Source: Cyclobacteriaceae bacterium (lineage in GTDB: Bacteria; Bacteroidota; Bacteroidia; Cytophagales; Cyclobacteriaceae). Taken from it: 64,000 nt of DNA. The notes under the pieces were generated by a model that had not been told where the DNA came from, did not search any database, and saw only the letters and a program-made list of their open reading frames with translations. A program made the translations under genes and the position numbers. The stretch spans positions 124,001 to 188,000 of the forward strand of contig JAHBTX010000001.1 in assembly GCA_019638395.1 (NCBI GenBank), given 5' to 3'. Below are positions 62,870 to 64,000 of the stretch, piece by piece; position 1 is the stretch's first letter; each line of letters starts with the position of its first letter.

Positions 62870-64000
62870 TTAGTTAAAACTCACGCTCAAATAATTCCTA
62901 ACCGGTTGCTTTTGGAGCAAATCCTGTTGGCTTAGCAAATCAATATAGGTCAGGTAAATTTCCTGCTTTAGTCGCGCTGTTGTTAGTTTAATCTTTATCA
63001 TACTAAGTTTAACACGCAAGGCCACAGCAGGATTATTTTCTTGAATGGCCATCAGTCGGGCGTTTAAATCATCGGGTTGAAGTTCCTGAAGCATGGCTTT
63101 CATTTCAGTGTGTCGTTCAATCAGGTTTTTGATTTTTTCAAGCGCTACAACCCAATTTATACGTTGTTCCAGTTTACTTTCTTCAAGTTCGCCCTCGGCT
63201 TGTATCATTTGCAATTTACGGAATGCCATATCACCCTTATTGGGATTAAACAAAGGTATGGTAACTCCTACTGAAACATTCCAGGGTCTGCGATTAGCTT
63301 CAATCCGAAACGGTTGATACTCAGTTTGCACATAGCCCAGGTTGATGTTCGATTTTTCCAATAGCATACGGTAGTTGGCCAACTCAACTTGTTTTGCGCG
63401 GTACAAAGTTTCATCGGTTTGATTTAAAGTTTCGGGCAACGCAAGGCGGTTGGTAATTTCAGAGGCATCAATCAGTTCCTCTCCTTTCCAGTTTAATTCG
63501 CGGTGTTTTACTCCTGTTACTTGTTCAATGCTTGTACGTAGTGTATTAATTTCAGCACGCACCTTTTCAAGCTCTAAAGTTTTATTAACCAGCTCAAGCC
63601 GGGCTTCTACATAATCATCAGGTTTGGCGTAAGCTGTACTTAGTTGAGCCTGCAGAACTGAAATCAATTTTTCAGTTAACAGTTTATCTTCCTGCCGCAA
63701 TGTCAACACCTCCTGTAAATAAACCCAATTAATTACAGTGAGGTACCGGTCTTTAATTAAATCGCGCAAAACCCGTTCGCGGTCAAGCCGGATAATATCC
63801 TGATATGTTCTGAAGTATCGGTTTGTGTATTGCATTTGCCACGGGTTAGCGGGCAGCACTCTAAACGAATAATCTTGGCGGGTACGATCTAATTGATTGC
63901 TTTCGGTAGCTAAAGCCACTTTACGTATGGGCGATAATTGATAAGGTTTTGTGCTCAGGTAAACTTCCTGATTGTTGAGGGCTTTAATTTCGGGTGCATT
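62870..64000 (-). CDS. Partial outer-membrane efflux protein, TolC family
   Basis: The frame stays open from the right window edge to the stop at 62870, so the N-terminus is outside. At least 376 residues are seen. Long helices with Glu/Gln-rich heptad character (LRQEDKLLTEKLISVLQAQL, RLELVNKTLELEKVRAEINT) and two beta stretches (NINLGYVQTEYQPF; RRPWNVSVGVTIPLFNPNKG) match the alpha-barrel and beta-barrel strands of the TolC/OEP fold. GVTIPLFNPNKG resembles the TIPLF strand of efflux channels. It would be the outer-membrane channel of an efflux pump; partners must lie beyond the edge. An internal GTG at 63919 is not a real start because the reading frame continues upstream. Confidence 0.85.
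   Translation of the reverse strand, partial: NAPEIKALNNQEVYLSTKPYQLSPIRKVALATESNQLDRTRQDYSFRVLPANPWQMQYTNRYFRTYQDIIRLDRERVLRDLIKDRYLTVINWVYLQEVLTLRQEDKLLTEKLISVLQAQLSTAYAKPDDYVEARLELVNKTLELEKVRAEINTLRTSIEQVTGVKHRELNWKGEELIDASEITNRLALPETLNQTDETLYRAKQVELANYRMLLEKSNINLGYVQTEYQPFRIEANRRPWNVSVGVTIPLFNPNKGDMAFRKLQMIQAEGELEESKLEQRINWVVALEKIKNLIERHTEMKAMLQELQPDDLNARLMAIQENNPAVALRVKLSMIKIKLTTARLKQEIYLTYIDLLSQQDLLQKQPVRNYLSVSFN

Noticed and set aside
60480-62870. Integron gene-cassette array
   Set aside because: Repeats and small genes suggested it, but I found no paired RYYYAAC/GTTRRRY ends around each gene and no integrase; only isolated GTTAAGT and GTTAAAT-like matches occur.

Overview
The window comes from a member of the Bacteroidota, most likely a Cytophagales-type environmental bacterium. 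The signs are a C-terminal type IX secretion sorting domain (3579-6713), a short RpoD without region 1.1 (49032-49895), a bacillithiol deacetylase, a SusC-like N-terminal fragment, promoters of the TTG / TAnnTTTG type and starts without clear Shine-Dalgarno sequences. Almost all of the window is densely coding, AT-leaning chromosome. I see no phage, insertion sequence or CRISPR array.

Layout. 1-18.6 kb: end of a sialidase-like protein; an amino-acid antiporter overlapping an amidinotransferase-fold hydrolase whose frame is broken before the catalytic Cys; a sterol-desaturase-type hydroxylase; a large secreted T9SS protein; an acyl-CoA oxidase-like enzyme; CBS and Band 7 proteins sharing a bidirectional terminator; a lipoprotein cyclophilin, DoxX and giant AsmA-like run; a truncated SusC-like protein; a frameshifted transglutaminase-like protein; a bestrophin channel; and a BamA/D15 barrel. 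18.6-26 kb: PhyH dioxygenase, TPR protein, etfB-etfA, a DUF151 nuclease-like protein, a CNT nucleoside transporter, a TMEM220-like protein and a fused PlsC/OlsB-like acyltransferase. 26-39 kb: a six-gene alpha-glucan cluster (two GH13 lipoproteins, GlgE, TreS-maltokinase fusion, GlgB, GH57/DUF3536). 40-44 kb: a converging glycolytic block (START-like gene, pgi, pfkA, ROK kinase). 44-55 kb: housekeeping genes (tRNA-Met, LptF/G permease, rpsO, pnp, rpoD, trxB, bshB1, pdxH, yqgE, DUF349, tRNA-Thr, GIY-YIG). 55-60.5 kb: two tandem esterase-fold proteins without the catalytic Ser, an intact serine hydrolase and a LytS/LytTR two-component pair. 60.5-62.9 kb: a small accessory island with a HEPN-like protein, a nucleotidyltransferase with a small partner, and a family of non-coding repeats. 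62.9 kb to the end: part of a TolC-type efflux protein.

How the genes work together. The 26-39 kb cluster encodes the GlgE route (maltose to maltose-1-phosphate to linear glucan to branched glucan). Its neighbour operon encodes the entry steps of glycolysis from glucose. The TreS domain of the fusion lacks the GH13 nucleophile (Ala206 in place of Asp), while maltokinase, GlgE and GlgB keep their active sites. I infer that maltose may come from the two lipoprotein amylases rather than from trehalose. This, the doubly degenerate esterase pair linked to a two-component system, and the repeat-rich island are the points most worth checking. Two single-base frame breaks (near 2375 and near 15950) hit otherwise well-preserved genes and could be assembly errors.
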